A DNA stretch of 49,026 nt from a virus. The translations under genes and the position numbers were made by a program. The notes beneath the pieces were generated by a model. The model was given only the letters and a program-made list of their open reading frames with translations, did no database searches and was not told the origin of the DNA. Shown here in pieces: positions 39,025 to 45,671 of this stretch (within the stretch, counting starts at the first letter, position 1; each line of letters starts with the position of its first letter). The stretch lies in the IMG/VR virus record IMGVR_UViG_3300034272_000987, positions 1-49,026 of that record. The stretch is one strand, 5' to 3'.

Positions 39025-39219
39025 TTAGGGCCAAGCCTTAACAATTTCCTTTGACTTATTGGCAATCCAGTTAGGGTCATTCTTGAATTCTTTCCACTCA
39101 TCGAAATCTTTTAGGATCTCAAGAAGTTCAGTTGGAATAAGTGTGAATCCGTCTGGTGCGATACCTTCGTATTTGCCCCATTTTGAATCTTCAATTTTTT
39201 GTCTAACAATATCGCTCAT
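39025..39219 (-). CDS. Small hypothetical protein
   Basis: 64 aa, charged, 'FTLIPTELLEILKDFDEWKE' helix; no domain. Immediately downstream of tRNA-Arg(ACG). Confidence 0.5.
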   Translation of the reverse strand: MSDIVRQKIEDSKWGKYEGIAPDGFTLIPTELLEILKDFDEWKEFKNDPNWIANKSKEIVKAWP

Positions 39220-39241
39220 TTCATAAGTCGGTCTTTTTTTG

Positions 39242-39313
39242 TGCTCTCGCCACGATTCGAACGTGGAATATCTGATCCGTAGTCAGAAGGTTTATCCGTT
39301 AGCCTACGAAAGC
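39242..39313 (-). tRNA. tRNA-Arg(ACG)
   Basis: Acceptor GCTTTCG/CGAGAGC, stem TCTGA/TCAGA, loop CTACGGA, anticodon ACG (expected inosine by host TadA). Confidence 0.88.
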
Positions 39314-39514
39314 GTACCTAGTAAAGTAGCCATTTTCTTTCCATTGCGGGATAAAGAGGACTATTGGTATTGTTCCTTCATACTCGTTGGGATTGCAGCC
39401 CCATGAGTTCCCGATGCGCCATTGCCTTTCCACAGCTTTCGTTGACCTATCTGTTATGGGATTCTGGCAGTGTTCCCGTCAACATACTCACTGAGTACTT
39501 TTCTTTACTAGTTG

Positions 39515-39586
39515 CTCCCCGGGGGAATTTCGAAATCCCGACCCCATGATTAACAGTCATGTGCTCTGCCTCTGAGCTACCGAGGA
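39515..39586 (-). tRNA. tRNA-Asn(GUU), canonical copy
   Basis: Acceptor TCCTCGG/CCGGGGA, stem CATGA/TCATG, loop CTGTTAA. The T-arm is unusual: GGGAT-TTCGAAA-TTCCC lacks the G53-C61 pair. The preceding 39314-39514 shows no gene. Confidence 0.82.
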
Positions 39587-39591
39587 ATTTA

Positions 39592-40116
39592 TTATCTTTT
39601 TAGTGTCACAATTGTGAAGTAAACATCGTCATCCAGCTTCACCTCTACATCACTTGGATCTGAACATTTATAGTGACATAAATCTGAGTGCCATAGTGCG
39701 CTGATGATTCCCTTTTTAAGTTCAGTCTCATCAACTACATTAATTGGATCAATATAGCATGTGATTTCAGTAGGTAAATACTTGTCCTCGAGCATTTTAT
39801 GATATGCTCTTAGTTCCTGCCATTCTGAACTACTGCCTTCTTGACCAAGACTCTGACTCTTTTCAAACCAACTGTCATTCAATCTCTCACATTCATCTTT
39901 CTCAGATGGATCAACCTTGATTAGAGTATTTGTTTGAATCATGTCAACGTCTAGTGTCGGTAAATATCTGCGAACGATCTCTTCTCCAACGTAATTTCCA
40001 AGTTGGAATTCCATTGTCATTGATTTGATATTAGCAAGCCTACGTTGCTTCATCGCTTCTAGCTTCTTTGGCGTGAGCTCCTTCATGATTTTGTCCAACA
40101 CTTTGCTTCTAGTCAT
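39592..40116 (-). CDS. Hypothetical protein
   Basis: 174 aa. N-terminal basic helices ('LDKIMKELTPKKLEAMKQRR'), then 'GNYVGEEIVRRYLPTLDVD' and a beta-rich acidic C-terminus. No domain recognised. Inserted between tRNA-Asp and tRNA-Asn genes. Confidence 0.6.
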   Translation of the reverse strand: MTRSKVLDKIMKELTPKKLEAMKQRRLANIKSMTMEFQLGNYVGEEIVRRYLPTLDVDMIQTNTLIKVDPSEKDECERLNDSWFEKSQSLGQEGSSSEWQELRAYHKMLEDKYLPTEITCYIDPINVVDETELKKGIISALWHSDLCHYKCSDPSDVEVKLDDDVYFTIVTLKR

Positions 40117-40134
40117 TTAACTGTTCCTTTATTT

Positions 40135-40211
40135 TGGCGGCCTGTACGGGACTCGAACCCGTGATCTCCCACGTGACAGGCGGGCATCCACTCCAACTGG
40201 ACCAACAGGCC
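40135..40211 (-). tRNA. tRNA-Asp(GUC)
   Basis: Acceptor GGCCTGT/ACAGGCC, stem CCCGC/GTGGG, loop CTGTCAC, discriminator G and encoded CCA. Confidence 0.92.
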
Positions 40212-40216
40212 AAAAT

Positions 40217-40310
40217 AAAACCCCGACCACCATTTCAGCGTTTCCGCGTGCTTTCAGCTGGGCATGAACGTTACGTCCCAACTGGTGGAGTCAGCATCTA
40301 CTGGGGTTTT
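40217..40310 (-). ncRNA. Structured 94-nt RNA element between tRNA-Gly and tRNA-Asp
   Basis: Ends pair as AAAACCCC/GGGGTTTT; inside, CCACCA pairs with TGGTGG, and two inner hairpins (GTTGGG/CCCAGC and GCG-GAAA-CGC) complete a multi-branch fold. It is tRNA-sized but lacks a T-loop. It may be a terminator-like spacer or an independent small RNA. Confidence 0.45.
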
Positions 40311-40311
40311 G

Positions 40312-40383
40312 AGCAGGTGGGGAGAATCGAACTCCCATCTCCAGATTGGAAGTCTGGAGTAATAGCCGTTATACGACACCTGC
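40312..40383 (-). tRNA. tRNA-Gly(UCC)
   Basis: Acceptor GCAGGTG/CACCTGC, stem CCAGA/TCTGG, loop CTTCCAA, discriminator T. Confidence 0.92.
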
Positions 40384-40428
40384 ATGGAGCCGGCACCGTG
40401 ATTCAACGGCGGATCATCCGGCATTTAG

Positions 40429-40502
40429 TAGTCTCTAGCAGACTCGAACTGCTGGCCTTTTCCATGTCAAGGAAACGCTCTAACCAACTGAGCTAAGAAA
40501 CT
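40429..40502 (-). tRNA. tRNA-Val(GAC)
   Basis: Acceptor AGTTTCT/AGAGACT, stem TTTCC/GGAAA, loop TTGACAT, anticodon GAC. Confidence 0.9.
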
Positions 40503-40651
40503 GAATAAAGAAACTCCAACCCTCTCAAATCCCATTACTCTTGAGGATTCCCCGACTTTGCGCTCGTCGAAGAGGTCAACTTGCGTTGAACGGACCGTTG
40601 CGACTGGGTGTTGCATCCAACGACCTTGCGACTCTCCTAAAAGTTTCTTTG

Positions 40652-40724
40652 AGCGGGAGACCGGATTCGAACCGGCGACCCTCACCTTGGCAAGGTGATG
40701 CTCTACCAACTGAGCTACTCCCGC
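40652..40724 (-). tRNA. tRNA-Gly(GCC)
   Basis: Acceptor GCGGGAG/CTCCCGC, stem TCACC/GGTGA, loop TTGCCAA, discriminator T. Confidence 0.92.
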
Positions 40725-40906
40725 ATTCATGCTCCTTTTATCGGCTTAGCAGGGCGAGCATAAGACAGTTGTTTTTGTTGACTGATCAGGCCAAACGGCT
40801 ACCTTCTGATTCCCTAGAGTAACGAACTCCCATTGTTGTCGTGCAATGTCCGAAAAACGTCCGCAACCGTTTTTGATAACCCAGTACAGCGAATCAAACC
40901 TGGGCG

Positions 40907-40982
40907 TGGAGCCTCCTGCCGGGATCGAACCAGCGACCTACTGATTACAAATCAGTTGCTCTACCAGCTGAGCTAAGGAGGC
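40907..40982 (-). tRNA. tRNA-Thr(UGU)
   Basis: Acceptor GCCTCCT/AGGAGGC, stem ACTGA/TCAGT, loop TTTGTAA, anticodon TGT, discriminator T and encoded CCA. Confidence 0.92.
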
Positions 40983-41052
40983 AAGTAAAGTAGAACATGA
41001 CGTATTCTAATCTTATGGCGCAAACCGCAGACTACTGGTTCTTTCTACTTTG

Positions 41053-41126
41053 TGGAGGATAACGGATTCGAACCGTTGACCCCCTGCGTGCAAGGCAGGT
41101 GCTCTAGCCAGCTGAGCTAATCCCCC
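41053..41126 (-). tRNA. tRNA-Ala(UGC)
   Basis: Acceptor GGGGGAT/ATCCTCC, stem CCTGC/GCAGG, loop CTTGCAC. The first acceptor pairs lack the usual Ala G3-U70: position 3 is G opposite T, which is that pair. Confidence 0.92.
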
Positions 41127-41227
41127 ATAGATATTTGCGAACTAGATACTAGACCTTCTCCTGTTCAAAGCTTCTCAGCCTCTGCGTTCCGTCAATTGTT
41201 TACGCAGCCAACTTATTCGTTAAAGCG

Positions 41228-41299
41228 TAGTCCCTAGGGGAATCGAACCCCTCTTTCTAGGATGAAAACCTAACGTCCTGACCGATAGACGAAGGGACC
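41228..41299 (-). tRNA. tRNA-Glu(UUC)
   Basis: Acceptor GGTCCCT/AGGGACT, loop TTTTCAT, anticodon TTC, discriminator A. Confidence 0.9.
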
Positions 41300-41335
41300 A
41301 AATAAATCCAGAGAATGGTACCGAGTGTGTTGTCT

Positions 41336-41414
41336 TAGTGCTGCCGCTACACCATACGCCGTTTCCGACGCAGCCGGATTCGAACCGACGCCTTTTTTGT
41401 TCAAGAAAAAATTA
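41336..41414 (-). tRNA. Permuted tRNA, isotype unclear
   Basis: 3' part (41414-41365): arm TTTTTT-CTTGAAC-AAAAAA, T-arm GTCGG/CCGGC, acceptor strand TGCGTCG, discriminator G; three A later the 5' part (41361 down to about 41336) gives acceptor CGGCGTA and D-arm GTG-TAGCGGCAG-CAC. All 7 acceptor pairs form. Flank GAGTGT pairs with ACACTC downstream (41323-41328). The loop reads UGA if taken at face value, but the D-arm resembles tRNA-Gln. Confidence 0.65.
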
Positions 41415-41437
41415 GAAGTAACACTCAATTTTGCTAC
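41415..41437 (-). repeat. Recurring element (copy e)
   Basis: Minus strand GTAGC-AAAATTGAGT-GTTACTTC, directly after initiator tRNA and before the permuted 3' part. Confidence 0.6.
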
Positions 41438-41446
41438 TGAATTTTG

Positions 41447-41519
<73 letters not shown>

Positions 41520-41562
41520 ATATAAATTAAAGACTAGAGAAAGTTGTTAGGGTCTGTTTCTA

Positions 41563-41657
41563 ACGCGCGTCTACCAATTTCGCCATCCCCCAATGTTGTG
41601 TTGTTGATTTGGTTGGGGGAGAAGGATTCGAACCTCCAATGTACGTGCTCCTAATGC
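41563..41657 (-). tRNA. Permuted tRNA-Leu(UAG)
   Basis: 3' half first (41657-41610): GC-ATTAGGA-GCACG, T-arm GGAGG/CCTTC, acceptor TCCCCCA, discriminator A and encoded CCA. A 17-nt linker follows, then the 5' half (41592-41563): TGGGGGA acceptor and Leu-type D-arm GCGAAATTGGTAGACGC, ending CGT. Re-joined, acceptor pairs 7/7 and anticodon stem CGTGC/GCACG 5/5. The variable loop is short (6 nt) for Leu. Flanks TGTAAGGG and CCCTAACA pair 7/8. Confidence 0.82.
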
Positions 41658-41661
41658 AATC

Positions 41662-41683
41662 GAAGTATCCCTTACATTGCTAC
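41662..41683 (-). repeat. Recurring element (copy f)
   Basis: Minus strand GTAGC-AATGTAAGG-GATACTTC; TGTAAGGG (41669-41676) pairs with CCCTAACA at 41545-41552. Confidence 0.65.
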
Positions 41684-41693
41684 TAATCTTTTG

Positions 41694-41764
41694 TTGTCCC
41701 GCAAGGATTCGAACCTCGATTCTCTGGACCAAAACCAGATGTGCTGCCGTTACACCACAGGACA
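41694..41764 (-). tRNA. tRNA-Gln(UUG)
   Basis: Acceptor TGTCCTG/CGGGACA, stem TCTGG/CCAGA, loop TTTTGGT, discriminator A. Confidence 0.92.
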
Positions 41765-41784
41765 ATTTTTGCTTCTCCAATATG

Positions 41785-41793
41785 TCAAAGAAC
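41785..41793 (-). promoter_or_regulatory. boxA-like GTTCTTTGA before tRNA-Gln
   Basis: GTTCTTTGACATATTGG, 21 nt before the tRNA-Gln 5' end; the same 17-base string recurs upstream of tRNA-Lys. Confidence 0.45.
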
Positions 41794-41866
41794 TTGTTAC
41801 ATTGCTATATTACTATATCTTGTAACTTTAGGTTTAGATTGCTCGAAAACTTTCTAAACTTTTTTG

Positions 41867-41937
41867 CACGGGTGGAGAGATTCGAACTCCCATCGACGGT
41901 TTTGGAGACCGGAATGCTACCATTGCACCACACCCGT
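41867..41937 (-). tRNA. tRNA-Trp(CCA)
   Basis: Acceptor ACGGGTG/CACCCGT, stem CGGT/ACCG, loop CTCCAAA, discriminator G. Confidence 0.9.
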
Positions 41938-41943
41938 GTATTT

Positions 41944-42020
41944 TGGTTGGAATAGCTGGACTCGAACCAGCGACCTCCTCCGTATCAGAGAGGCGCTCTA
42001 ACCAACTGAGCTATATTCCA
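41944..42020 (-). tRNA. tRNA-Ile(GAU)
   Basis: Acceptor TGGAATA/TATTCCA, stem CCTCT/GGAGG, loop CTGATAC, discriminator A and encoded CCA. Confidence 0.92.
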
Positions 42021-42026
42021 ATATTG

Positions 42027-42146
42027 TGATTCCTACAGGAGTCGAACCTGTTCTTCCGTCCAGCCGCTAAACCGGACCGCAAACCATCATGCTAGAGTTC
42101 AAGACTGTACCATTTAGCGCTAGTACAAACCTTCATCTCAGGAACC
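42027..42146 (-). ncRNA. tRNA-like RNA with expanded D-arm region
   Basis: 120 nt. Acceptor GGTTCCT/AGGAATC (7 pairs) and T-arm ACAGG-TTCGACT-CCTGT are tRNA-like, but the D-arm is replaced by about 60 nt including hairpin TGTAC/GTACA, and the anticodon arm is GTCC/GGAC with a 12-nt loop. Either a tRNA with an insertion, a decayed gene, or a tRNA-mimic RNA such as the Y RNAs that bind Ro60. Confidence 0.5.
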
Positions 42147-42148
42147 GT

Positions 42149-42235
42149 TGGTGCCGCAGGTAGGATTCGAACCTACTCAGCCGTAAGGCAACAGATTTAC
42201 AGTCTGCCCCGACTCTCCAACTTCGGCGCTACGGC
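42149..42235 (-). tRNA. tRNA-Tyr(GUA)
   Basis: Class II, acceptor GCCGTAG/CTGCGGC, loop CTGTAAA, discriminator A and encoded CCA. Confidence 0.92.
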
Positions 42236-42246
42236 ATTTTTAATTT

Positions 42247-42322
42247 TGGTGGACGGGGGCGGGATCGAACCGCCGACACCAGGATTTTCAGTCCTGTGCT
42301 CTACCTACTGAGCTACCCGTCC
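42247..42322 (-). tRNA. tRNA-Phe(GAA)
   Basis: Acceptor GGACGGG/CCCGTCC, loop CTGAAAA, anticodon GAA, encoded CCA. Confidence 0.92.
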
Positions 42323-42641
42323 ATAAGCCAATCCCGTAGATTGGCTGCTCGACTTCCGGCATCGAGTTTGAGAGAACTAAGTCTCCTGCCAGCGCCTCCA
42401 CACTTTGTGCAGTGCGTAAAAAATGCTACTCATTCGCCCCCTGTATAGAGTAGCAGCGATGCTTAAGGTACGCCTTAACGACAGACCAGGTTGGTCTTTG
42501 AGGGAGCCACCGCTAAGGAAGAGAAAGATGGTTCAGTGGACATCCTCAATTACGATCAGCTTTACTATGACGGTTCAAACTCCGATTGTGCAACGATCTC
42601 CGTCTCGTTAGCGCGCAACCATTCCCTGATCTACCCTATTG
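42323..42641 (-). other. 319-bp structured spacer between tRNA-Val and tRNA-Phe
   Basis: No supported gene. It contains many short hairpins: GCCAATC/GATTGGC (42327-42345), CTCGA/TCGAG, a terminator-like TGCTACTC/GAGTAGCA stem (42424-42455) followed by TTTTTT, TTAAGG-CGTA-CCTTAA (42463-42478) and AGACCA/TGGTCT (42483-42497). Short stretches on the minus strand read like protein ('REWLRANETEIVAQSEFEPS') without a start codon, so gene remnants are also possible. Confidence 0.4.
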
Positions 42642-42714
42642 TACACCATCTAGGACTCGAACCTAGGACATCCTCCATGTAAAAGAGGCGCTCTACCAAC
42701 TGAGCTAACGGTGC
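42642..42714 (-). tRNA. tRNA-Val(UAC)
   Basis: Acceptor GCACCGT/ATGGTGT, stem CCTCT/GGAGG, loop TTTACAT, anticodon TAC. Confidence 0.92.
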
Positions 42715-42723
42715 ATTCTTCTG

Positions 42724-42797
42724 TGATCCCGCCGAGACTCGAACTCGGGACTCCCTCATTAAAAGTGAGGTGCTCTAGCCAACTGAGCTACGAGATC
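42724..42797 (-). tRNA. tRNA-Lys(UUU)
   Basis: Acceptor GATCTCG/CGGGATC, stem CCTCA/TGAGG, loop CTTTTAA. First tRNA of the main array in transcription order. Confidence 0.92.
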
Positions 42798-42813
42798 ATT
42801 TTTTGCCAATATG

Positions 42814-42822
42814 TCAAAGAAC
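42814..42822 (-). promoter_or_regulatory. boxA-like GTTCTTTGA at start of tRNA array
   Basis: GTTCTTTGACATATTGG 17 nt before tRNA-Lys, right after the terminator at 42837. Confidence 0.45.
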
Positions 42823-42836
42823 CCTTATAAACGAAA

Positions 42837-42865
42837 AAACCTCGGATTTTTTAGGTCCGAGGTTT
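42837..42865 (-). terminator. Intrinsic terminator
   Basis: Stem 42837-42846 (AAACCTCGGA) with 42856-42865, then TTTTTT on the minus strand; ends the 40-aa gene transcript. Confidence 0.85.
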
Positions 42866-42889
42866 CTAAGTGTTAATATCTTCTAACGA

Positions 42890-43012
42890 TTAAACTTGTA
42901 TACCTCGGACTCGTCCACGATCAAACCCCTTGCCGAATTCTGGAGCAATCACAGTAATCACTGCCGGTGCTTGCCAGTTCGTATTGAGTTGATATGTATA
43001 CTGTTTTTTCAT
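42890..43012 (-). CDS. Small protein of 40 residues
   Basis: Reads MKKQYTYQLNTNWQAPAVIT then a Gly/Arg-rich end. It is supported by context: tandem TATATTTG and TATAAATA promoters upstream and a strong terminator downstream make it a complete one-gene unit. Function unknown. Confidence 0.6.
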   Translation of the reverse strand: MKKQYTYQLNTNWQAPAVITVIAPEFGKGFDRGRVRGIQV

Positions 43013-43030
43013 TGAATTTTTTATTTCGTT

Positions 43031-43051
43031 TTTATTTATAATGCAAATATA
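43031..43051 (-). promoter_or_regulatory. Tandem TATATTTG and TATAAATAAA promoters
   Basis: TATATTTG (43044-43051) followed by TATAAATAAA (43031-43040): host-type and T4-late-type boxes in tandem before the 40-aa gene. Confidence 0.5.
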
Positions 43052-43091
43052 CTACTTTTCTACTTAACTAAGAAAAAAAGTTTCAAATTTG

Positions 43092-43658
43092 TTACTTTAC
43101 TTTTGCAAGAAGCGCCTTAAGTTTTTGATTCTCAGCATCTATCTTAGCAAATTTGCTCGCAATTTTATTCTTGAATTTTTCAACAACTGCCATAACCGCG
43201 TCTTTGATTTTACCAAGAACTGATGCTTCGTTGACATCTTCTTTCTTCTCAACTTCAAAAGAGTGCTTAACGTTAGTTACCTTCTTGTTAGCTTCAACAC
43301 ACTCGTTAATGATCGCTTTAGCTGCATCGTCAAGTCTTTCCATTGCTTGATCTACTACTGACTTCCAAGTTACGTCTTCACGAGTATGTCCGTAACGAGT
43401 GATTTTAACGATATAGTCTGCAGATTCTGCAATCTTGTCTTCTAATGCTTTCATTGCATCAAAAACTGGTTTCAATTGAGCTTCAAAGCCTTTGAACTCT
43501 TCGTCAGCTGACTTCATTTCAGCTTTAAGTGACTTGATCTTCTCTTGAAGAGTATATAGACGCTCCATATCAATGTCAGCTTTTCTTGGAATCTTAGCCT
43601 CGTTGACTAGTTCTTTATAGGTATTTACGAATTCTTCGAACAACTTAAGGTGTTTCAT
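43092..43658 (-). CDS. Tagged coiled-coil protein, probable head core protein
   Basis: 188 aa. Starts MKHLKLFEEFVNTYKELVNEAKI: tag variant with two possible N-E-A ends; 'DVNEASVLG' near 140 is a third. The rest is Lys/Glu-rich coiled coil, as in phage scaffold/core proteins. No enzymatic motif. Inferred head-packaged or scaffold protein. Confidence 0.65.
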   Translation of the reverse strand: MKHLKLFEEFVNTYKELVNEAKIPRKADIDMERLYTLQEKIKSLKAEMKSADEEFKGFEAQLKPVFDAMKALEDKIAESADYIVKITRYGHTREDVTWKSVVDQAMERLDDAAKAIINECVEANKKVTNVKHSFEVEKKEDVNEASVLGKIKDAVMAVVEKFKNKIASKFAKIDAENQKLKALLAKVK

Positions 43659-43706
43659 TTCGAGTATTGCTATTTTATTTTATCTATCTGTGAAGATTCT
43701 AAACTT

Positions 43707-44270
43707 TTAGTGGAGTGGTGAGTCTAGGGCCTTTAGGATAGCTAGTGCCTTTACTTGATTTCTACCACGTTCATAATCTTTAGCAAAATCTGCAATAAGA
43801 TCAGCCTTAAGATCATCATCTAATTTTACTAGAGTTGCACCATTTTCCCAATCTTCCAGTCCAGTTCCAGCTGACTCGATATTATCAGTTGCAAAAGCTT
43901 CAGCTCCACGATCGTCTAGCGGCATGTGCTCAGTTTCAGTATCATAATCAGCGTCACCATCTTCGTCTCGACCGATATAGGTTCGGCGTTCGATCCTAGG
44001 CGCATATTCTTCAACTTCTTCTGCGTCGGAATACATTAGATATAGTTCGCCTGATTCTTTATGTTTAAGCAAGACGTACTCATCTGCCATTGCAATAAAG
44101 CTAAATTTTGATTTTTCAGGATGATAATCTATCCAATCATTATCTCTAACGACATCGTCGTCGTCATCTCTTTGATTCCACGGAGCGCGTGGGTCGTTCT
44201 CAGTTCCAGCTGGATAATACCCAGACTCTTCATTGATAAATGCTCCAAATTTCTTAATATGCGATTTCAA
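43707..44270 (-). CDS. Tagged acidic probable virion protein
   Basis: 187 aa. MKSHIKKFGAFINEESGYYP carries the tag (KKFGAFINEE). Strongly acidic thereafter ('QRDDDDDVVRDND'), with a small domain around 'FIAMADEYVLLKHKESGELY'. Late promoter at 44291-44300. No known family. Confidence 0.63.
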   Translation of the reverse strand: MKSHIKKFGAFINEESGYYPAGTENDPRAPWNQRDDDDDVVRDNDWIDYHPEKSKFSFIAMADEYVLLKHKESGELYLMYSDAEEVEEYAPRIERRTYIGRDEDGDADYDTETEHMPLDDRGAEAFATDNIESAGTGLEDWENGATLVKLDDDLKADLIADFAKDYERGRNQVKALAILKALDSPLH

Positions 44271-44290
44271 AATCTACTAGCGTATTTTTA

Positions 44291-44300
44291 TTATTTATTT
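44291..44300 (-). promoter_or_regulatory. Late promoter AAATAAATAA
   Basis: AAATAAATAA 20 nt before the ATG at 44270, overlapping the stop of the gene at 44291. Confidence 0.45.
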
Positions 44301-44536
44301 CGGCTAGTGACTTCGGCTTTTAGAGTTTCGCCTTCCTTGTTAATCTTGATAGTAATTTCACTAAAATCTCTGACGTACAGCAGATCCTCAATGATCTCAG
44401 CTATCTCATCAGGAAAGAGACCAGTCTGTGGAAATCCGGGCTGGTATGGATCGTGTTCTATTTTTTGTGCGAACTCCAAAAGAGCTCGTTTCATTTCGGC
44501 CTGCTCAGCCGCAGATTTAATTTCTGAACCCTTCAT
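44291..44536 (-). CDS. Small hypothetical protein
   Basis: 81 aa, helical start ('KSAAEQAEMKRALLEFAQKI') and short beta C-terminus. No domain recognised. 3 bp downstream of the membrane protein gene. Confidence 0.55.
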   Translation of the reverse strand: MKGSEIKSAAEQAEMKRALLEFAQKIEHDPYQPGFPQTGLFPDEIAEIIEDLLYVRDFSEITIKINKEGETLKAEVTSRNK

Positions 44537-44539
44537 TTA

Positions 44540-44890
44540 TTATAATCCTAATTTTCTGCGTTTATTATCGAGTGTGTTAGGGCTGTGCTTCTTAAAAGCA
44601 TCTTTGATTATCTTTACTGATTCGTACCAGACTGGAATCACACCGATTTCAGACATAGTGTATGGAAAGAGTAGGCTATTTAGCTTCTTAATCCGTGGTG
44701 TTGTAAATCCATCATATTCGCCAAATTCTAATTGATCATCGTCATAACCTACCATCCTAGTCTTATTCTGCCCAGCCTTTTTAATTGAGGCCAAAATGTC
44801 AGCATCAGACACAGGAATCCCATTGATTAGAAGTGTAACGATTTCATAGATTGCCCAAATAATGAGCATAAAAATAATTAGTCCAAACAT
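44540..44890 (-). CDS. Membrane-anchored protein
   Basis: 116 aa with an N-terminal membrane span (MFGLIIFMLIIWAIYEIVTL) and a basic soluble C-terminal part. No signature motif. Downstream of tRNA-Ser(UGA). Confidence 0.58.
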   Translation of the reverse strand: MFGLIIFMLIIWAIYEIVTLLINGIPVSDADILASIKKAGQNKTRMVGYDDDQLEFGEYDGFTTPRIKKLNSLLFPYTMSEIGVIPVWYESVKIIKDAFKKHSPNTLDNKRRKLGL

Positions 44891-44911
44891 ATTGATTAAA
44901 TTAAAAGTTTG

Positions 44912-44996
44912 CGGAGAGGGAGGGATTCGAACCCCCGTTAGCTTTCACTAAAACGGTTTTCAAGACCGCCGCGTTCAACCACTCTGCCACCTCTCC
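44912..44996 (-). tRNA. tRNA-Ser(UGA), copy 2
   Basis: Class II; stem CGGT/ACCG, loop CTTGAAA; acceptor GGAGAGG/CCTCTCC, discriminator G. Confidence 0.92.
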
Positions 44997-45001
44997 TGTT
45001 T

Positions 45002-45202
45002 TTAGATTCCTCGATCCAGCTCAGCAATTAGCTGGGCCGCGAGTTCCTCTATTGGGTCAACATTATGATTCTTCTGTAAGAATTGGTATTCCGACATTTG
45101 AATCTTTCCGCTTGCCGATTGTGTGCCTCGTTTAACAGTCACTGTGATTTCAGAATCACTTACCGCTCCGCTTAAGCTCTTCTCCTGCATGTTTGATTGC
45201 AT
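45002..45202 (-). CDS. Small hypothetical protein
   Basis: 66 aa (or 62 from Met at 45190); '[20 protein letters not shown]' beta segment then acidic helix. Overlaps the upstream membrane-protein gene. No domain. Confidence 0.5.
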   Translation of the reverse strand: MQSNMQEKSLSGAVSDSEITVTVKRGTQSASGKIQMSEYQFLQKNHNVDPIEELAAQLIAELDRGI

Positions 45203-45413
45203 CGTTGCTTTCTTTTAGATGGTTAAAAATTTCTCGATAAGTCAAAGCCAACGATATGACTGCGCCTGCTAGCCATAACATTGGAACAGCGCTAGCTTCA
45301 ATTACATCAATAAACGAAGAGTCTGATTCCAAATGAACAAAGAAATCGTAGATTGAAATTGCAGCTCTGGTGCCGCAAAGACCGGTTAAAATACCAAATA
45401 GTAACTTTTTCAT
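45156..45413 (-). CDS. Small membrane protein
   Basis: 85 aa with a hydrophobic N-terminus (LLFGILTGLCGTRAAISIY) and a second span ('AVPMLWLAGAVISLALTY' near 42-59), then a charged helix. Two-span layout like many small phage membrane proteins. A GGTATAATAAC motif lies directly upstream. Confidence 0.58.
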   Translation of the reverse strand: MKKLLFGILTGLCGTRAAISIYDFFVHLESDSSFIDVIEASAVPMLWLAGAVISLALTYREIFNHLKESNDAIKHAGEELKRSGK

Positions 45414-45428
45414 ATTTGTTATTATACC

Positions 45429-45671
45429 TTAAAATGGAAGTTTTTGTTCAACGGCATCAATGTGTTCCTTGGGACAGCGATACTGATGTAATCTTTCCAA
45501 TAAATCTTGTGACTTCATACCAAACATCTGGCATTTGTCGACAAAAGGTCGAGAGTCGTCATCATCCTTCTTATAATCTGCCGTCAGCCACTCCTCAAAA
45601 AAGTAGCCAAGTGCATGGTCCGTCCCGTATACTAGGGTCTTATCTGCAGCATGTTTTGTGTATCTACTCAT
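45429..45671 (-). CDS. Small hypothetical protein
   Basis: 80 aa; 'YGTDHALGYFFEEWLTADYK' is distinctive. Overlaps the metallophosphoesterase stop by four bases, so coupled to it. Function unknown. Confidence 0.58.
   Translation of the reverse strand: MSRYTKHAADKTLVYGTDHALGYFFEEWLTADYKKDDDDSRPFVDKCQMFGMKSQDLLERLHQYRCPKEHIDAVEQKLPF

Noticed and set aside
42491-42682. Plus-strand frame with plausible peptide (VFEGATAKEEKDGS...)
   Set aside because: TTG start, opposite to all neighbours, runs into tRNA-Val; no promoter.
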